Positions 60,940-64,000 of a stretch of DNA of 64,000 nucleotides are shown here, piece after piece. The notes below the pieces were generated by a model. The model saw nothing but the letters and a program-made list of their open reading frames with translations, did not search any database and was not told where the DNA came from. A program made the translations under genes and the position numbers. The stretch is from Escarpia spicata (Eukaryota > Annelida > Polychaeta > Sabellida > Siboglinidae), in assembly GCA_963995525.1 (NCBI GenBank), contig OZ023212.1:15073597-15137596 (forward strand), in the 5' to 3' direction. Numbering within the stretch: the stretch's first letter is position 1; each line of letters opens with the position of its first letter.

Positions 60940-63095
60940 CCAGACCTAACGTAATCAGAACGTGATGGCCACGTCGCGATTAGGCGCAGTTTAGACTTCA
61001 CGCTCCTAGAACGCATTGAAGACATTGCGACTCAATGAGGTCTCGTCCTCACCAAATCAAAAGGTGTTCGATGGGTCGTCATTAAGTATGGCGTCGACCT
61101 TAATAAAAAAATTAATAAAAAAAAATCTGCAAATTGGACAAACAAAAATATATAGAAGCCAAGTGTAAGAAAATAGAGGACTGTATTGCAGAAAACCGAA
61201 ACCAAGAAATGTTTAACGAAATAAAGAACATGACAGGTAAATTCCAGCCCAGACTCGGTGTCATCAAAGATAAAAATGGGAAAACTCTGCAGACACAGTC
61301 AAAAGCTGGAAAGAATATTGTGAAAATATGTACGCACGAGATGGAGATAACAACGACCCCCCTGATATGGGAAACGAAAACCAAGACGAGGACGATCTCG
61401 AACAATTAAGAGGTGAGGTGAAATGGGCCATTAATAGTCTAAAAGATGGAAAAAAAGCCCTGGGTGCGACAACATACAGGCAGAAATGATAAAAGCAGCG
61501 GAAGAAGAAGGAATAGACATATACCATTCACTATGTAAGAAAATATGGAAACGTGGAAAATGGCCAGACGACTGGAAGAAATCAATATACATCCCATTAC
61601 CAAAGAAAGGAGACATACAGCTATGCTCCAACTACAGATCCACATCACTCATCAGCCATGCAGGCAGAATATTGCTGAAAATCATAATGAAAAGAATGCA
61701 AGATAAAATGGAAATGGAAGTGAGCAGTATACAGGCAGAAAAAACAGAGGCACGAGGGACCACATATTCAATCTGAGAATGTTGATTCAGAAATTCAGAG
61801 AGATAAATAATGATCTAAGAATATGCTTCATCGACTATTCCAAGGCTTTCGACTGTGTGAATCATCAGATGATGTGGAAAACGCTCAGCGACATGAACTT
61901 CCACCCAAAGATAATCGCCCTCTTGAAATCACTTTATAGCAACCAACAAGCAGTAGTCAGGCTGGAAAACACAACTGCAGAAACTTTTTCAGTGGAAAAA
62001 GGAGTAAGACAAGGGTGTATTTTATATCCATACCTATTCAACCTCTACACAGAAGACATAATGAGAGATGTAGAATTAGATGACAGAAGTACAAAATACG
62101 ATGAAGTGAATATTCATGGACATAGAATCAGAGACCTACGATACGCAGACGATACCGCACTCCTGTCCACTACAACAATCGGCCTAACAAACCTAATCAT
62201 GTCTGTAAAAGAACACAGTGAGAAAAAGGGCTTGTTACTTAATGTGAAGAAAACAAAGATCATGGACACTGACATTTGCATTGAGAAAACAGAAATTGCA
62301 ATCAACGGGGAGCAAGTTGAAAATGTGAACCACCACGAATACCTTGGAGCAAGACTACAAGGAGACGGCAAGATATCATCAGAGATCAGAAGAAGAATAG
62401 CCATAGCAACGCAGAAACTAAATAATCTGAAAAATGTATGGAAAGGACAAAACATACCAACAAAGATAAGAATTATACGAGAGCGAAACGTCGACACTGA
62501 ACAAAGAAGACATGAGAAGAATATAATCGTTTGAGATTAAATGTTACAGAAAAGTCCTAAGAGTGCCATGGATAACAAGAACAACCAATGCAGAGATCCT
62601 TAAACAATTAAACATAAAGAACTGCCAACTAGTGTATAGAATAAGAGGGCTAAATCTGAGTTATTTTGGCCACATTAAAAGACATAATTCCTTAGAGAAA
62701 ACAGTCCTAGAAGGCAAAGTGGAGGGAAAGAGAGGAAGGGGAAGACCAAGATGGGAGCAGGACATCAGCGACTGGTTGGAAGAAGACATCTTGAGAGCAG
62801 GGAGACGAACGGCAGACAGAGCAGCGTATCGTGGGGATCATCCGGGCAGCTACGTCTCGCAGAGATATGCTAAACTGAAGAAGAAGAAGAAGAAGTCGAC
62901 CTGACTTTGAGTTAGACAGAAGGTGATTACTATGTTGTGATTGGGTGCGGTCTCGTCCTTACCTACGCAGAACGTGATTGCGCCTTCATGAGTTAGTGCG
63001 GTCTCGATTTCACATTACCAGAAAGTTAGTGTGACGTCATGATTGGGAGCGGTCTCCACCTCACTTAGACAGAATGTGATTGCGTCTTGACGGTG
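60940..63095. repeat. Minisatellite of about 50-base units, split by a LINE
   Basis: Units related to CAGAACGTGATTGCG and TGCGGTCTCG occur at 60955-61080 (degraded) and at 62920-63095 (about three units). The LINE at 61101-62894 lies between them with GTCGACCT at both borders. Confidence 0.6.
61101..62894 (+). mobile_element. 5'-truncated non-LTR retrotransposon with (AAG)n tail and 8-bp target duplication
   Basis: Coding blocks are KKIEDCIAENRNQEMFNEI (61134 on); then LCKKIWKRGKWPDDWKKSIY and SNYRSTSLISHAGRILLKII in a second piece. A 251-codon frame (61779-62534) follows with CFIDYSKAFDCVNH, VEKGVRQGCILYPYLFNLY, LRYADDTALLS (catalytic YADD) and KTKIMDTDI. The last frame (62563-62904) has LSYFGHIKRHNSLEKTVLEG and GKRGRGRPRWEQDISDWLEE, a motif typical of endonuclease-RT elements. 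The 3' end is (AAG)n. GTCGACCT occurs at both borders (61093-61100 and 62895-62902). Three frame breaks make it inactive. The clade (RTE- or Jockey-like) is uncertain. Confidence 0.9.
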
Positions 63096-64000
63096 TGTCA
63101 TTTTGTAATGTCGCGTTGCTCCGCAACAAAGACGTGTCAGCGTCACCATAGAATATAACTTATATGGAATAGATATCTGATCTCTACATAAATTCTTAAA
63201 TGGGCAGACAATACTGAACAAAACACTGCATTGCATAGTGAAATGAAAGAAACATGGTAACGTTATTTAGCATTGCGATGTGGTATGTAAATGTGAATTG
63301 TATGTAATAGAACGACTTATTCAGATGCTACACAATGACTTTAAAAAAGCAACATAAGGTAGCACTGTAAAGTGGTAATGTGACGAGAAGATAAATAGTA
63401 TGAACGGCTTGTTGTTGTTACGTTACGTACTAACGTGAAATTGATATGATGTGACGTCGCCTTGCAACTTAAACCATAAACGTTCATGACACATCAATAT
63501 GAGGATTTTTGTGACTTCGTGTAAAATGCTGACTGCTGTGCAAACGTTACTTTGCAATCTTCTCAGCAAAACTGGCATATGTAACAATATCCAAATGCGA
63601 AAAATAATACAATACAACTGAAGATATTTAGTCAGCAAAATATATAACTTTGCAAAAAACGAACGATAAAAACTAGCGGTTGGATGGGAGACTAACATTT
63701 AACAAATTTAAAAGTCGTTCTCTTACATAATGTGCATGCATGGTAGTTGTTTTATTGATTCTAATGTGTTGTGTATGTGTTGTGTACGCGTGTGCACATG
63801 TAGTCATGCAAGCAAATTTAGTAGTTGTATTTGTATTAACTGTATTACTCATTTATACTACATTAATCTAGTTGCCATACGTAGCATTGTAGTATATTGC
63901 ACATGACGTTGTATTTGTGTAGCATATGGTGTTTGGCATAATTTGAGAATCCTCTGAAACTATGGGTCACTCACTATCTTGTCTTTCACTAAATCAGGAA
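63096..64000. other. Window end, nothing assignable
   Basis: AT-rich with short frames only; no exon signatures were found. Confidence 0.45.

Overview
The window is nuclear DNA of an animal, most likely a marine invertebrate. It is AT-rich and has spliceosomal introns with GT-AG borders, dinucleotide microsatellites, tRNA-derived SINEs and fragments of several non-LTR retrotransposon clades. There are two 200-N assembly gaps. I cannot name the species. Some families here (a PIN-like/CRC-tail protein, a PHD plus MULE protein) are ones I associate with multi-copy genes in bivalves, cnidarians and other marine invertebrates; this is recall, not a search.

Two conserved host genes can be modelled completely, and they converge tail to tail. 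MED18 (Mediator head subunit) runs on the + strand from 26515 to 37475 in six exons and encodes 205 residues. A thioredoxin-fold, phosducin-like protein of the TXNDC9/Plp1 type runs on the - strand from 47901 to 39094 in six exons and encodes 208 residues. In both, every splice junction has GT-AG borders and the reading phase is kept. A third gene-like unit (49631-50671, +) has CCAAT boxes, a TATA box, three exons and a poly(A) signal. It joins a PHD-like zinc finger to the C-terminal part of a MULE-type transposase protein, with one frame problem at an A9 run.

Most of the remainder is mobile DNA. The region 1-26000 holds degraded LINEs, microsatellites, MITEs, tandem duplications and a nested transposon structure: a roughly 410-bp element with 8-bp target duplications appears to have inserted into a copy of itself (13091-22640), and a further 8.7 kb lies inside the inner copy. 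MED18 intron 1 carries a 3.3-kb unit with about 130-bp terminal inverted repeats around a decayed PIN-like nuclease/CRC-tail gene (27255-30590); this is the best candidate here for an undescribed mobile system. MED18 intron 3 carries a TTAA-flanked piggyBac-like MITE inside an older repeat, and a LINE ending in (GCT)n. Intron 1 of the TXNDC9-like gene holds two LINE fragments. The region 47.9-52.1 kb is bounded by two inverted arrays of a GGCCGAGATCACT motif, one of which abuts the TXNDC9-like start codon. The right end (53-64 kb) holds several copies of one interspersed repeat, SINEs, microsatellites and a 5'-truncated LINE with an 8-bp target duplication inside a minisatellite.
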